From: Pseudomonas sp. LP_7_YM
GTDB taxonomy: Bacteria; Pseudomonadota; Gammaproteobacteria; Pseudomonadales; Pseudomonadaceae
DNA: 64,000 nucleotides
Direction: 5' to 3'
NCBI RefSeq assembly: GCF_004364435.1
Contig: NZ_SOCT01000002.1
Span: forward strand, 310,001-374,000
Position numbers and translations under genes: made by a program. Positions 45,465-54,516 of this stretch are shown here, in pieces (within the stretch, counting starts at the first letter, position 1; every line of letters begins with the position of its first letter). The notes below the pieces were generated by a model. It saw nothing but the letters and a program-made list of their open reading frames with translations, made no database searches and was not told where the DNA came from.

Positions 45465-45603
45465 AGAGGGTTAACCGTTATTGGTTTCGGCTTTGCTGAA
45501 AGGTGGCCGGCCGGCCAGCCAATAAGCCTTCCTATATAACAGAAGACGCCCGCTGGACATAAAGACGCCTAACTATGCGATGCGTGTGCAGCAAATGCTT
45601 ACG

Positions 45604-46644
45604 CTAATGGGTATGCCTGTGGTGGATATCCGGAAAGTGGGGATGACTATGCCGGATCTGCGCATGCTCATGAACATGGCTATGTGCACCTGTCCCGCTC
45701 CACTCGAAAGAATGTTCGTGCTGATGATGCTCGTCGTGAACGTGGCGATGGCCATGCTTTAAAGGTGCGTGCTGATGCTCATGCGCGTGGCTCTCAGTGA
45801 GGTGAAGCCATACTCCCACGCCCATCAAGACGGCGGCTGCCCAAAAAGAAATTGTCACAGCCTCGCCCATCACTAAGATTGCGATGGCGGCACCCAAGAA
45901 CGGCGCAGTTGAAAAGTAGGCTCCTGCGCGCGCTGAACCAAGGCCACGTAGAGCCAAGACAAAGAGCACCAGACTGACGCCATATCCTAGAAAACCAAGC
46001 GCCAGCGTCGGGGCGAGCACTGATAAATCAGGAAGCCGAGATCCCATAAACAGGGCTAACGAACAATTCACCAGCCCAGCTACCAAACCTTTGAACCCTG
46101 CCACAAAGAGCGCATCCGTCGCAGAAACCTTGCGTGTCAAATTGTTATCTATGGCCCAGCACAGACACGCCGTGCAGACCGCGAATGGCCCTGACCAGTC
46201 ATGAGCCTGCATGCTTTCCACAGGCCAGGCTAAAACCACGCCGCCCGCGATAATCGCCACCATGCCGCAAACGATACGGCGATCAGCGTTTTCCTTGAAC
46301 ACAACCCAAGCTAATAACGCAGTCAGCACTGCTTCGAGGTTGAGCATCAAAGACGCCGTAGCGCCGGACGTTCCGGTTAATCCGAACATCAGCGCAACGG
46401 GCCCGAGCACTCCCCCGAACGCGATCGCACCGAGCAGCCAAGGCCATTCGGATGGCGCCAGCCCGACCTGTTTCCAGCCACGGTCACGAACAAGACGAAC
46501 GATGGTTAGACCTAGACCGCTGCCAAGATAGAGAAGGCCTGCGAGTAACACCGGCGAAACGTCGGCCCCAAGCAGCTTGGCAAGCGGTGTGCTGGCACCA
46601 AATAACGCAGCCGCGGCCAACGCATACAAAACGCTCAGGTTCAT
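45604..46644 (-). CDS. EamA-family transporter with histidine-rich tail
   Basis: 346 residues from ATG 46644 (GGAG six bases upstream; the frame opens 23 codons earlier without a site). Ten helices in two EamA halves, then about 55 residues packed with His, Asp and Glu (HAHEHQHAPLKHGHRHVHDEHHQHEHSF ... HSHPHFPDIHHRHTH is spread over residues 290-346). Such tails bind Zn, Ni or Co, suggesting metal export or metal-responsive transport. Base composition looks lower in GC than neighbours, and tRNA-Gly lies close by, so horizontal acquisition is possible. Confidence 0.82.
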   Translation of the reverse strand: MNLSVLYALAAAALFGASTPLAKLLGADVSPVLLAGLLYLGSGLGLTIVRLVRDRGWKQVGLAPSEWPWLLGAIAFGGVLGPVALMFGLTGTSGATASLMLNLEAVLTALLAWVVFKENADRRIVCGMVAIIAGGVVLAWPVESMQAHDWSGPFAVCTACLCWAIDNNLTRKVSATDALFVAGFKGLVAGLVNCSLALFMGSRLPDLSVLAPTLALGFLGYGVSLVLFVLALRGLGSARAGAYFSTAPFLGAAIAILVMGEAVTISFWAAAVLMGVGVWLHLTESHAHEHQHAPLKHGHRHVHDEHHQHEHSFEWSGTGAHSHVHEHAQIRHSHPHFPDIHHRHTH

Positions 46645-46949
46645 CACTGACTCCGATCCAGGTATCGTGAGGGCCATCATACCCTGAGGCGCACGACTTG
46701 CTTTGCTTGCCAAGGTGGATTGGCTGGCCGCTTACGTCCCTTCCGGCATAGAGGCTAACAAAGCGCTTCCACGCGCTCGCACCGCATTGCTAGGCTTTTC
46801 CAGCGGTTATGGACAGACGTGCATTGATTACACGCGCGTGCGTGTCTGGGAGCTGAACTGAGTGGTGCGGCTCAGGTAGTAAAAGAGAGGGGATGCAGCG
46901 AAAACAGGTGCCTCTAACAAGAGGTGCCACGTGAAACCCTTGAAAAGAC
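46645..46949. other. Non-coding stretch between the His-tailed transporter and tRNA-Gly
   Basis: About 305 bases without a credible gene. I looked for a copy of the tRNA 3' end that would mark an attachment-site duplication and saw none in the window. Confidence 0.5.
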
Positions 46950-47023
46950 TGGAGCGGGTGAAGGGAATCGAACCCTCGTTATCAGCTTGGGAAGCTGGAG
47001 TAATGCCATTATACGACACCCGC
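46950..47023 (-). tRNA. tRNA-Gly(CCC)
   Basis: On the minus strand the gene starts GCGGGTG at 47023 and ends CACCCGC-T-CCA at 46950. The T arm GAGGGTTCGATTCCCTTC and anticodon loop TTCCCAA (anticodon CCC, reads GGG) match bacterial glyU; CCA is encoded. 74 nt. Confidence 0.95.
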
Positions 47024-47186
47024 TTTTGACGCTTTCAGCGGCTGACTTTGTACCAGAAGCGAACGGCAAATTGAAGCTTTAAATGTCTAGCAAGCCAATC
47101 CGTGCGTGACGGTCAGGTTCGGGATTCAGTCGCCGAAGGCCAGTCGAACGCCACCGCCGATTGAGCCCGCTGCCAAAAACCCCCAC

Positions 47187-47710
47187 TCATGTTGCAAACG
47201 CAGGGTACGTCTGTCCCAGCAGATGGCGCGTTCGGTCGGGTTCTGGCGCTGGGGAGAGGAAGTGCCTCAGGGCGTTGCGGGCGTCCAGGCAGGCGTTTCT
47301 GTGTTCCATGTCCAGAAAATGCCCCGCGCTTTTGATGGTGGTGAAGTGGCAGTCATGGATGTGGCGGCTGAACAATCGAGCGTCGCTGGCAGCGGTGTAG
47401 GCGTCCCATTCGCCATTCATGAACAGCACGGGCACGTTGATGCGTTTGGCGGCTTTGAGCTGGTTTTGCGTATCAGCGCTCAGCACATGGCTGATGTGGT
47501 GGTGCATTTGCGCGTATTCGTGCAGGTCCAGAGAGCTGACGTGCTTGTAGTTGAAGCGCTTGAACAGCGATGGCAGGTGTTGGCCGAGGCTGTCGTGGCC
47601 AGTGAGCCGTTGACCATCACGATGGTCTTTTCTGCGGCATCTGTGCGATAGGACTCCGTGTAAACCCGAAACTGACCCTGTAGATCAAGCACTGCGATTT
47701 CCGGCCTCAT
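47187..47710 (-). pseudogene. rhlA: rhlA (HAA synthase) pseudogene with internal deletion
   Basis: Intact N-terminal 43 codons from ATG 47710 (GGAG upstream): MRPEIAVLDLQGQFRVYTESY ... TIVMVNGSLATTAS, as at the start of RhlA alpha/beta hydrolases. The reading frame then shifts; the other frame gives LGQHLPSLFKRFNYKHVSSLDLHEYAQM, then FMNGEWDAYT and SAGHFLDMEHRNACLD to the stop at 47187, the C-terminal part of RhlA. About 120 residues in the middle, including the catalytic serine region, are gone. The junction falls in AGCCTCGG (near 47583), compatible with both partners, suggesting deletion between short repeats. RhlA makes the surfactant 3-(3-hydroxyalkanoyloxy)alkanoic acid. Confidence 0.8.
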
Positions 47711-47787
47711 ATTCCCTATCTCCTGACGTTAAACAGGTGTGCACAAAATCACGTTGCACGCCTTTCATGACAGGTAGGCGATGCCTT

Positions 47788-48480
47788 TCAGAAGAGCTGG
47801 ATTTCTGCAGGCGTCAGCGCGCGGTATTGACCGAGCTCAAGTGCTGGGTCAAGGAGCAGCGGACCCATGCTCTCGCGATGCAGGCGTAGCACTTTGTTGT
47901 CGAAGAAGCCGAACATGCGCTTGACCTGATGGTAGCGGCCTTCAACGATGCTCAAGCGTGCCTGATGGCTGCCGATGAGGGTCAGCTGCGCGGGGAGGGT
48001 GGTGAGGTTCTCGAAGGCGAAGTAGAACCCTTCAGCGAACTTCTCAAGGTAATGCTCGCCAATTTCCTGCTCGGTTTCGACGTAGTAGACCTTGGGCAGT
48101 TTGGTGGCCGGCTGAGTCAGTCGCCGCGACCACTGCCCGTCATTGGTGATCAGCATCAGCCCCGAGGTGTTGAAATCCAGGCGTCCGGCGATGTGAAGCT
48201 CGTGCTTGGCGGGTTCGTCGAGCAGGTCGAGGACCGTGGGGTGTTGCGGGTCGGTGGTGGCACTGACGCAGCCTGGCGGCTTGTGCAGCATGAAATAGTG
48301 GGCGGGTTTGCCGGCTTGCAAGGTTTCGTCGTCCAGCGTGATCTGACTGAATTCGCGTACATCATGCAGCGGGTCCTTGATCGTCTCCCCGTCAACCCGG
48401 ACGCGCCCGGCGAGCAGCGCGAGACGCACGTGCTTGCGGCTGAAACGGGGCAGGTTACTGAGAAAACGGTCGAGGCGCAT
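47788..48480 (-). CDS. rsuA: 16S rRNA pseudouridine(516) synthase
   Basis: 230 residues. N-terminal S4-like RNA-binding part (MRLDRFLSNLPRFSRKHVRLALLAGRVRVDGE), then the catalytic domain with ELHIAGRLDFNTSGLMLITNDG (catalytic Asp in GRLD, about residue 102) and IVEGRYHQVKRMFGFFDNKV. Normal length for RsuA. Modifies U516 of 16S rRNA. Confidence 0.92.
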   Translation of the reverse strand: MRLDRFLSNLPRFSRKHVRLALLAGRVRVDGETIKDPLHDVREFSQITLDDETLQAGKPAHYFMLHKPPGCVSATTDPQHPTVLDLLDEPAKHELHIAGRLDFNTSGLMLITNDGQWSRRLTQPATKLPKVYYVETEQEIGEHYLEKFAEGFYFAFENLTTLPAQLTLIGSHQARLSIVEGRYHQVKRMFGFFDNKVLRLHRESMGPLLLDPALELGQYRALTPAEIQLF

Positions 48481-48591
48481 GGCAGGTCGGCGGGCAGGAA
48501 AGGCTGCATGTTATGTCAGGTAAGGCTGAACCTGAACTCGAATGAACTCGCTCCCGTCGTCCTTGCGGTCTGGTTGTCCTATGCCGATTCA

Positions 48592-48807
48592 TCAAGGGTA
48601 ACTTGCCGTGTCTACCAACCCCGCGCAACGCGGACACAGGCACGACTTATTGCGAATCTCCTCGGGCAATGCCGCCAGCACAGCCGGATCGATGGTTTCG
48701 GTGAAACACCAGCAGGGCTGATCGACCGTGCGTGGATCTGAAAGCGTGCATCGGTTGCTCTGACCACAGACCGGGCAGATATCAGGGGTGATCGCAGCTG
48801 TACTCAT
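48592..48807 (-). CDS. Cysteine-rich CWC-family protein
   Basis: 71 residues, ATG 48807 overlapping the stop of the diguanylate cyclase gene (ATGA). Contains CPVCGQSNRCTLSD, QPCWCFTETIDPAVLAALPEE and CLCPRCAGL: eight cysteines arranged as in the CWC family, probably a zinc-binding fold. Role unknown; often encoded with rsuA. Confidence 0.85.
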   Translation of the reverse strand: MSTAAITPDICPVCGQSNRCTLSDPRTVDQPCWCFTETIDPAVLAALPEEIRNKSCLCPRCAGLVDTASYP

Positions 48808-50285
48808 GCCGGTTCCGCCATTTCGGTACAGACCTGGTTGCGGCCATTTTGCTTGGCGCTGTACAGCGCCTGGTCGGCACGGCCAATGAGGCTTTGCAAG
48901 GTGTCGCCGGGGTGCAGCTCGGTCAGCCCCAGGCTGACAGTCACTTGCAGGGGAGAGCCTGTGAACACGTAGGTGTGCTGCTCGGCCAGCAGGCGAATCT
49001 TCTCGGCAACGCGTCGGGCTCCACTGCTGTTGGTGTCCTGAAGCAGGATGATGAACTCCTCGCCGCCCCATCGGCAAATGATGTCGCTCCCCCGCAGGCA
49101 GCGTCGGACATCGTCGGCAAAACCCGTCAAGACTTCATCCCCGGCAAGGTGGCCATGGGTATCGTTCAGTCGCTTGAAATGGTCCAGATCCAGCAGCATC
49201 GCGGACAATGCCTTATGTTCGCGGCGGGCCTCGGTGACGGCATTCAGCGCGATCCGGTCAAACCCGCGACGGTTGGGCAAGCCGGTCAGGCTGTCGACCA
49301 TCGCCAGGGCTTCGATACGCAACTGGAAGCGACGGATGACCCGGTTGAGCAGTACCAGCATCAACACCATCACGGCCAGACAGATCGACAGGTTGGCGTA
49401 CAGCGACTGGCGAATCTCGCCAAGGGCGCCGTCTTCGCGTTTATCAACGAACAGATACCAGTTCATTTCCGGGATGTATTGCACGTTAAGAAAGTGCGCG
49501 TGGCCTGACAGTTCGTATCGATAGCTGCCGCTCTGAGGGTTGGGCATTTGCGCCAGCAGGTCTTTGAAATCAGGCAGTTCGCGCAGCACCTCCCCGGCCC
49601 TCGCGCCTTGCGGGCCACCCTGGGCCCCGGTCAGCACCAATCGCCCGAAGGGGTCGACGAAATAAACGCTGCGTTGATACCGCGTCTGATAGCGATCAAT
49701 CAGTTTGGTCACGGCGTCTCCCGTCACGCCGACCCCGGTGGCGCCGATCAAGCTATCGTTATGGTCGAAGACCTTGTAGTTGATGAAGAAAGTCAGATTG
49801 TCCTTGTTCGCCAGGTCCGGATCGACGTTGATTTCGTAGGGAGCGCTCATGTCACGCACCCGGTAATACCAGGCATCGCGTGGCTCCTCCGGGCGGATCT
49901 GTTTCAGCACGCCTTTGGCCTGGTAATACGTCAGGCTCTGGCTGGAAACGAAGAAGGAGGTGAAGACGCCGTAATGGTCCATGACCTCCTTGAGGTAGTG
50001 GGTCATCTGCTGAGGATCTTTTTCCCCGGCAACCGCCCAGTCACGCACGAACCTGTCCTGAGCCATCATCGCGGCGATCAGCACCGGGCGGACCAGGTCT
50101 TTCTGAATTTCCGAGTAGAGGGTATCCGACGTCAGCGGCAGTTCAGTGGTGACGATGCTTTCGCGAATGGCATCACGCGATGCGAAGTAGCTGAGCAAGG
50201 ATGTCGCGAGAAAGCCGCTCCCGAGAAGAATCACCAACGTCAACAGCAGGGAGCGCTGTGAATGGAGCATGGAGCGAGGAAGCAT
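48804..50285 (-). CDS. Membrane diguanylate cyclase with Cache sensor
   Basis: 493 residues. N-terminal helix (LLLTLVILLGSGFLATSLLSYF), periplasmic double-Cache region to about residue 290 (YYRVRDMSAPYEINVDPDLANKDNLTFFINYKVFDHNDSLIGATGVGV), second helix, then GGDEF domain with LTGLPNRRGFD, active-site GGEEF and an RGSD inhibitory site five residues before it. Complete motif, so it should make cyclic di-GMP and be product-inhibited. Coupled to the CWC gene. Confidence 0.92.
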   Translation of the reverse strand: MLPRSMLHSQRSLLLTLVILLGSGFLATSLLSYFASRDAIRESIVTTELPLTSDTLYSEIQKDLVRPVLIAAMMAQDRFVRDWAVAGEKDPQQMTHYLKEVMDHYGVFTSFFVSSQSLTYYQAKGVLKQIRPEEPRDAWYYRVRDMSAPYEINVDPDLANKDNLTFFINYKVFDHNDSLIGATGVGVTGDAVTKLIDRYQTRYQRSVYFVDPFGRLVLTGAQGGPQGARAGEVLRELPDFKDLLAQMPNPQSGSYRYELSGHAHFLNVQYIPEMNWYLFVDKREDGALGEIRQSLYANLSICLAVMVLMLVLLNRVIRRFQLRIEALAMVDSLTGLPNRRGFDRIALNAVTEARREHKALSAMLLDLDHFKRLNDTHGHLAGDEVLTGFADDVRRCLRGSDIICRWGGEEFIILLQDTNSSGARRVAEKIRLLAEQHTYVFTGSPLQVTVSLGLTELHPGDTLQSLIGRADQALYSAKQNGRNQVCTEMAEPA

Positions 50286-50739
50286 GGCCAGTCCGATTGA
50301 ATAAGTAAGTAATCCATTGATCGAGACATGCTAGCGTGATGCCACACGATTGCGCCATGACCGCATGCAGTTGCGGCTGACGGCTTAAGTCGTATAGGCA
50401 AGCCTCGGCTCTTGGCGCATGCACCTTGTTCTTCGTGAAGGAAAATGAGGTCAATACTACCCCGGTCGTCGGGCAGATACCCCGCGCGCAGACAGGTGAC
50501 TGGTTGCTGAACAGGCAAGGCGACCCAGAACATTCCATTTGCTGAATGATTGGTGTGCGGCCATAAATACCGGTTTTGCAAGGCAAAGCGCGCGCATTTT
50601 TCATGACACCGTCTGGCAGTTTGTGCGTGAACTGGGGCACTGGGCGGGGATCTTGCAGTCTGAGGTTATGTTCCCGGCAGTTGCGGGAACGCCGACCAGC
50701 GCCGCTGGTTCGAGCTCTACCGCGGTCCAGGAGGCCGCC
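50286..50739. other. Intergenic region, no gene identified
   Basis: About 450 bases between divergent genes. Minus-strand open frames here are not coding in character. I see no terminator or recognisable operator. Confidence 0.5.
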
Positions 50740-51288
50740 ATGTATCGACGAAGCTTGCTTACCCTTTTGATGACGCTCTCTCTGGCAGGTTGCTATGGAG
50801 GTTATTACGAACAAGAGACCTACACGCAGCCTGTTTACAGTGGCGGCTACGTGGATGACGGTTACCGCCCCTACGCGCCGGCAGCGGTCTATGGCTCATC
50901 GGTTTACTACTCGTCGCCGCGTTATTACTCATCACCTGGCTATTACCCGGCGCCACGCTATTACGCGCCGCCCAGGTATTACGCCCCGCCGCCTCGTTAT
51001 TACGGTCCCGGTCCCGGGTATGGCGGACGCCCTGGCTACGGTGGCGGCCACTGGAATGGCGGGGGAGGCGGCTACAACGGCGGCCCCGGCAATCGTCCTC
51101 CACCTCCCGGACCGAGACCGGGCGGCGGCGGCCCCGGTCACGGACCTGGACCTGGACCTGGCTGGAATGGCAACCACGGAGGCGGTGGTGGTGGACCGGC
51201 TCCCGGCAGACCCTCTGGCGGCAACCACCGTGAAGACGGCAACTTCGGTCGCGGCGGTCATGGCGGGCCCGGCGGTGGCAATCGCTGA
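50740..51288 (+). CDS. Gly/Pro/Tyr-rich lipoprotein
   Basis: 182 residues from ATG 50740 (AGGAGG six bases upstream). Lipoprotein signal MYRRSLLTLLMTLSLAGCYGG (Cys 18). The mature chain has YY-x-(S/A)P-x repeats (YYSSPRYYSSPGYYPAPRYYAPPRYY), then a long Gly/Pro/His low-complexity tail. It should be surface- or periplasm-located and disordered; a cell-wall-like structural role is possible but not shown. Confidence 0.8.
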   Translation: MYRRSLLTLLMTLSLAGCYGGYYEQETYTQPVYSGGYVDDGYRPYAPAAVYGSSVYYSSPRYYSSPGYYPAPRYYAPPRYYAPPPRYYGPGPGYGGRPGYGGGHWNGGGGGYNGGPGNRPPPPGPRPGGGGPGHGPGPGPGWNGNHGGGGGGPAPGRPSGGNHREDGNFGRGGHGGPGGGNR

Positions 51289-51307
51289 GAACCAACCATA
51301 AGTAGCA

Positions 51308-51371
51308 AGCGTCAAGCTCGTTGTATCATTCAAGCCGTTTTATAAACGGTCTGAGCCGGGAGCTTGGCGCT
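51308..51371 (+). terminator. Long imperfect hairpin after the lipoprotein gene
   Basis: AGCGTCAAGCTC (51308-51319) pairs with GAGCTTGGCGCT (51360-51371) with one mismatch, enclosing CCGTTT-TAT-AAACGG. It lies between convergent genes and could stop both transcripts, though T tracts are poor. Confidence 0.5.
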
Positions 51372-51379
51372 GCTTGATG

Positions 51380-52492
51380 TCAGTATTCCGACAAATCCGC
51401 CAATGGATGCCGACCTTCCCACGCTTTTTCGAAGTGCGCATCCACCACTGCCAGTGGGATCGCCGCGACGTCCTGCCAGTGCCAGTGTGGAGTCTGATCC
51501 TTGTCGATCAACCGTGCCCGAACGCCTTCGCTGAAGTCAGGATGTCGGCAGCAGTTGAGGCTCATGCTGTATTCCATCTGCAGCACTTCGGCCAATGACA
51601 TGTGGCGCGCCCGGGCGATCTGTTCCCAGACCAGCAGTGCGGTCATCGGGCAGCCTTCGGTGAGGGTCTTGGCAGCTTTGGCTAGCAGCGCATCCTCTGA
51701 GTGGAGCTGATGCTTGAGGGCATTCCAAGCGCAGGACGCATCCGCCACATCCAGTAGTTCATCGATCTGCGCACGACGCGGCAGCCATTGCGCCTGCGGC
51801 AGTTGTTCCAGCGCCTCTTGTTGCAGTGCCTTGAACAGGCTGTTGAGTTGCACGGCAGTCTGTTCCTGCCAGTTCAGTTGCAACAGGCAGTCGATCAACT
51901 CCTCTTGTTGATTGTCCCGCAGGAAGCGGTCGGCCAGACCCAGGTCCAGCGCGTCGCGACCGTTGATGTGGGATCCGGTCAAACCGAGAAACAGCCCCAA
52001 TTTGCCGGGTAAGCGAGAAAGGAACCAACTCGCGCCCACGTCCGGGTACAGCCCAATGTTGATTTCAGGCATCGCCAGGCGACTGGTGGGTGTCACAACG
52101 CGAATACTGGCTGCTTGCAGCAGCCCCATCCCCCCGCCAAGCACGTAGCCGTGGCCCCAGCAAATCAGGGGTTTGGGATAAGTGTGGAGCGTGTAATCCA
52201 GGCGATATTCCGCCGCAAAGAACTGCGCGGCCAGCGGCGGGACAGTGCCGGGCTTGCCACGGCCTGCTTCTACCAGCGCACGGACGTCGCCGCCGGCGCA
52301 AAAAGCCTTCTCGCCCTTACCGCGCAGCAGTACACAAACGATTTCCGGGTCACTGGCCCAAGCCTCCAGGCGCTCCTGTAAGGCCAGGACCATGGGCAGC
52401 GATAACGCATTCAGGGATTTCTCCGCGTCCAGCGTGGCGACGCCCAGACGGGCACCGTCGGTTCCTGTGAGTTCTTCGAATTGCAGATTCAT
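51380..52492 (-). CDS. 3-hydroxyisobutyryl-CoA hydrolase-like crotonase
   Basis: 370 residues, longer than simple enoyl-CoA hydratases and typical of the HIBYL-CoA hydrolase group. Oxyanion-hole segments LLRGKGEKAFCAGGDVRALVEAG and GHGYVLGGGMGLLQAASIRVVTPTSRLAMPEINIGLYPDVGASWFLSRLPG are complete, with the Glu and Asp used for hydrolysis in EINIGLYPD. C-terminal HWHWQDV region matches the family. Likely in valine degradation. Stand-alone gene. Confidence 0.87.
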   Translation of the reverse strand: MNLQFEELTGTDGARLGVATLDAEKSLNALSLPMVLALQERLEAWASDPEIVCVLLRGKGEKAFCAGGDVRALVEAGRGKPGTVPPLAAQFFAAEYRLDYTLHTYPKPLICWGHGYVLGGGMGLLQAASIRVVTPTSRLAMPEINIGLYPDVGASWFLSRLPGKLGLFLGLTGSHINGRDALDLGLADRFLRDNQQEELIDCLLQLNWQEQTAVQLNSLFKALQQEALEQLPQAQWLPRRAQIDELLDVADASCAWNALKHQLHSEDALLAKAAKTLTEGCPMTALLVWEQIARARHMSLAEVLQMEYSMSLNCCRHPDFSEGVRARLIDKDQTPHWHWQDVAAIPLAVVDAHFEKAWEGRHPLADLSEY

Positions 52493-52661
52493 CGTGACCT
52501 CGCATGCGTAGAACAGGCTTGCATCAGGGTTGTGAGTCCCCTATATGCCGGGAAGTTGCAATCGGTGAATGCACAGCCGTGCAGGACGTCCATGGTGCGC
52601 TGCTCTGGAAATAATCGGCCACAGCCCCTAAAGTCCGCGCATTGTTTTCCCGGATATGACA

Positions 52662-53357
52662 ATGACTGACGACGATCGCATCAAACTTGAGCCCAACTGG
52701 AAACAGGCCCTTCGTGAGGAATTTGAAAAGCCTTACATGAGTGAACTGCGTGAGTTCCTGCGCCAGGAACATGCGGCCGGCAAACAGATTTACCCGCCTG
52801 GGCCGCTGATCTTCAACGCGCTGAATTCCACGCCGCTGGATAACGTAAAAGTGGTCATTCTTGGCCAGGACCCGTACCACGGCCCTAATCAGGCGCACGG
52901 TCTGTGCTTTTCGGTGCAGCCAGGTGTGCCGGCGCCGCCGTCGCTGGTCAACATCTATAAAGAGCTTAAGCGTGACCTGAACATCGACATCCCGAATCAT
53001 GGCTATCTGCAGTCGTGGGCTGATCAAGGGGTGCTGATGCTCAACACCACCTTGACCGTCGAACGCGCCAACGCGGCGTCCCATGCGGGCAAGGGCTGGC
53101 AGCATTTCACCGACAAGATCATCGAAACCGTCAGCGCCCATCAGCCGCATCTGGTGTTCCTGTTGTGGGGATCGCACGCTCAGAGCAAGAAAAAGCTGAT
53201 CGACGCGTCCAAGCATCTGATCCTCACCTCCGTTCATCCCTCGCCACTGTCGGCCTATAAAGGCTTTCTGGGTTGCGGGCATTTCGGCCTGGCGAACAAG
53301 TACCTGCAGCAGAACGGCCTGACGCCGATTGACTGGCGGCTGCCGGAACAGGTCTGA
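52662..53357 (+). CDS. ung: Uracil-DNA glycosylase
   Basis: 231 residues. Family 1 UDG: catalytic water-activating motif [22 protein letters not shown] (Asp about residue 70), LLNTTLTVE, and the DNA-intercalation motif [14 protein letters not shown] 52662 gives the usual [11 protein letters not shown] start; ATG 52656 two codons earlier is also possible. Removes uracil from DNA. Confidence 0.96.
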   Translation: MTDDDRIKLEPNWKQALREEFEKPYMSELREFLRQEHAAGKQIYPPGPLIFNALNSTPLDNVKVVILGQDPYHGPNQAHGLCFSVQPGVPAPPSLVNIYKELKRDLNIDIPNHGYLQSWADQGVLMLNTTLTVERANAASHAGKGWQHFTDKIIETVSAHQPHLVFLLWGSHAQSKKKLIDASKHLILTSVHPSPLSAYKGFLGCGHFGLANKYLQQNGLTPIDWRLPEQV

Positions 53358-53379
53358 GTCGTCGACTGGCGGTGCAAAT

Positions 53380-53472
53380 CTCTGTGGGAGTGAACTCATC
53401 GCGAAGAACCGTAGGCCGCTTGAGATGTATCGGCTGTGCCCGTTTCTCGGGAATAAATTCGTTCCCGCAGAG
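53380..53472. repeat. Inverted pair of REP-like sequences
   Basis: CTCTGTGGGAGTGAACTCAT (from 53380) and, inverted, the sequence ending ATTCGTTCCCGCAGAG (to 53472) are the two arms. GTGGGAGTGAA-type sequences are widespread between P. syringae genes, often as pairs (REPIN-like). Confidence 0.65.
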
Positions 53473-53484
53473 GCGTGTTATGCG

Positions 53485-54516
53485 TCAGCCAGGCTGCCGA
53501 TTCCAGTAGCGAAACAACGGCTCGGCGAGAAACAGCACGAATAACAAGCGCATCACCTGCATCGCCGTGACCAGCGGCACCGATAGTTGCAGTACCTCTG
53601 CAGTCAGGCTCATTTCGGCAATGCCGCCGGGCATCATGCCAAGCGTCAATGAGCGCAGGTCCAGATGAGTCGCGGTACTCAAGGCCCACGCGCACAGCGC
53701 CGCAATGCTCATGGTCAGTGCTGTCCCGGCCAGAGTTCGCCCGATGAAGGACGGGGCGCGGCGGAAGAAGGCGCGATTGAAATGACAGCCAAGCCCGCTG
53801 CCGATCAGCCACTGTCCCATCTGACTGCCACTCTTGGGCAAACCGATGTGCAAATCGAAGCTGATGCTGATCACCGCGCTGACCAGCAACGGTCCAAACA
53901 GCCAGGGATTGGGTTGTTTCAACCGCTGCCAGCCACAGGCCCCCAACGCCCCCAGCGCCAACAACAGCACCAGCCACGACCAGTTGACCACCGCCCCATG
54001 CACGGGCGGGCCGCCACTGCCCATGAAGTATTTGAAGATCGCCGGAACGCACAGCACCACCGCCAGCACGCGCAGGCTTTGACCCGCCGCGACGTTGCTG
54101 AGGATCGCGCCGTTGCGGGCGCCGAGGTTGACCATCTCGCCCGAGCCGCCGGGCATACTGGAGAAAAACGCAGTGGCGCGATCTTCTCCGGTGCGCAGCA
54201 TCAGCCACACACCGACCACGCTGGAGACGCTGGTCACCAGCGCGCCGAAGAAGATTAGGCCGAAGTGCGAGAGGACTTGTTCGATGACCACGGGGGTAAA
54301 GTGCAGGCCGATACCGATGCCTACCACCCATTGGCCGCATTTGCGGCCGCCGGGGATTTCAGCCAGCTGCCACGGGGTCAGGCAACGAACCAGAATGATC
54401 GCCAGCAACGAGCCGACCATCCAGGGCAAGGGCCAGCCGACCTGGCTGGCGAGGTATCCCCCCAGCAGGCCGACCAGCGGTGTTCCCCACCATGTCCTGA
54501 AGGGCCGGTCAAGCAT
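53485..54516 (-). CDS. AbrB-family membrane protein (COG3180)
   Basis: 343 residues from ATG 54516, overlapping the tctA stop by eight bases; the longer frame to 54663 is just the reverse reading of tctA. Two halves of an internal duplication are visible (GLLGGYLASQVGWPLPWMVGSLLAIILVR ... and WLFGPLLVSAVISISFDLHIGLPKSG ...), each with a MPGG motif (FFSSMPGGSGEMVNLGARNG; LGMMPGGIAEMSLTAEV). About ten helices. Often co-encoded with tricarboxylate transporters, role unknown; not the Bacillus regulator AbrB. Confidence 0.85.
   Translation of the reverse strand: MLDRPFRTWWGTPLVGLLGGYLASQVGWPLPWMVGSLLAIILVRCLTPWQLAEIPGGRKCGQWVVGIGIGLHFTPVVIEQVLSHFGLIFFGALVTSVSSVVGVWLMLRTGEDRATAFFSSMPGGSGEMVNLGARNGAILSNVAAGQSLRVLAVVLCVPAIFKYFMGSGGPPVHGAVVNWSWLVLLLALGALGACGWQRLKQPNPWLFGPLLVSAVISISFDLHIGLPKSGSQMGQWLIGSGLGCHFNRAFFRRAPSFIGRTLAGTALTMSIAALCAWALSTATHLDLRSLTLGMMPGGIAEMSLTAEVLQLSVPLVTAMQVMRLLFVLFLAEPLFRYWNRQPG

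Noticed and set aside
44907..47023. Prophage remnant around BRO-N and tRNA-Gly
   Set aside because: No integrase, capsid, tail or lysis genes and no attachment-site repeat seen; BRO-N alone is not enough.
50173..50814. 213-codon minus-strand frame in the gap before the lipoprotein gene
   Set aside because: No ribosome site, composition unlike a real protein, and it overlaps the well-supported lipoprotein start.
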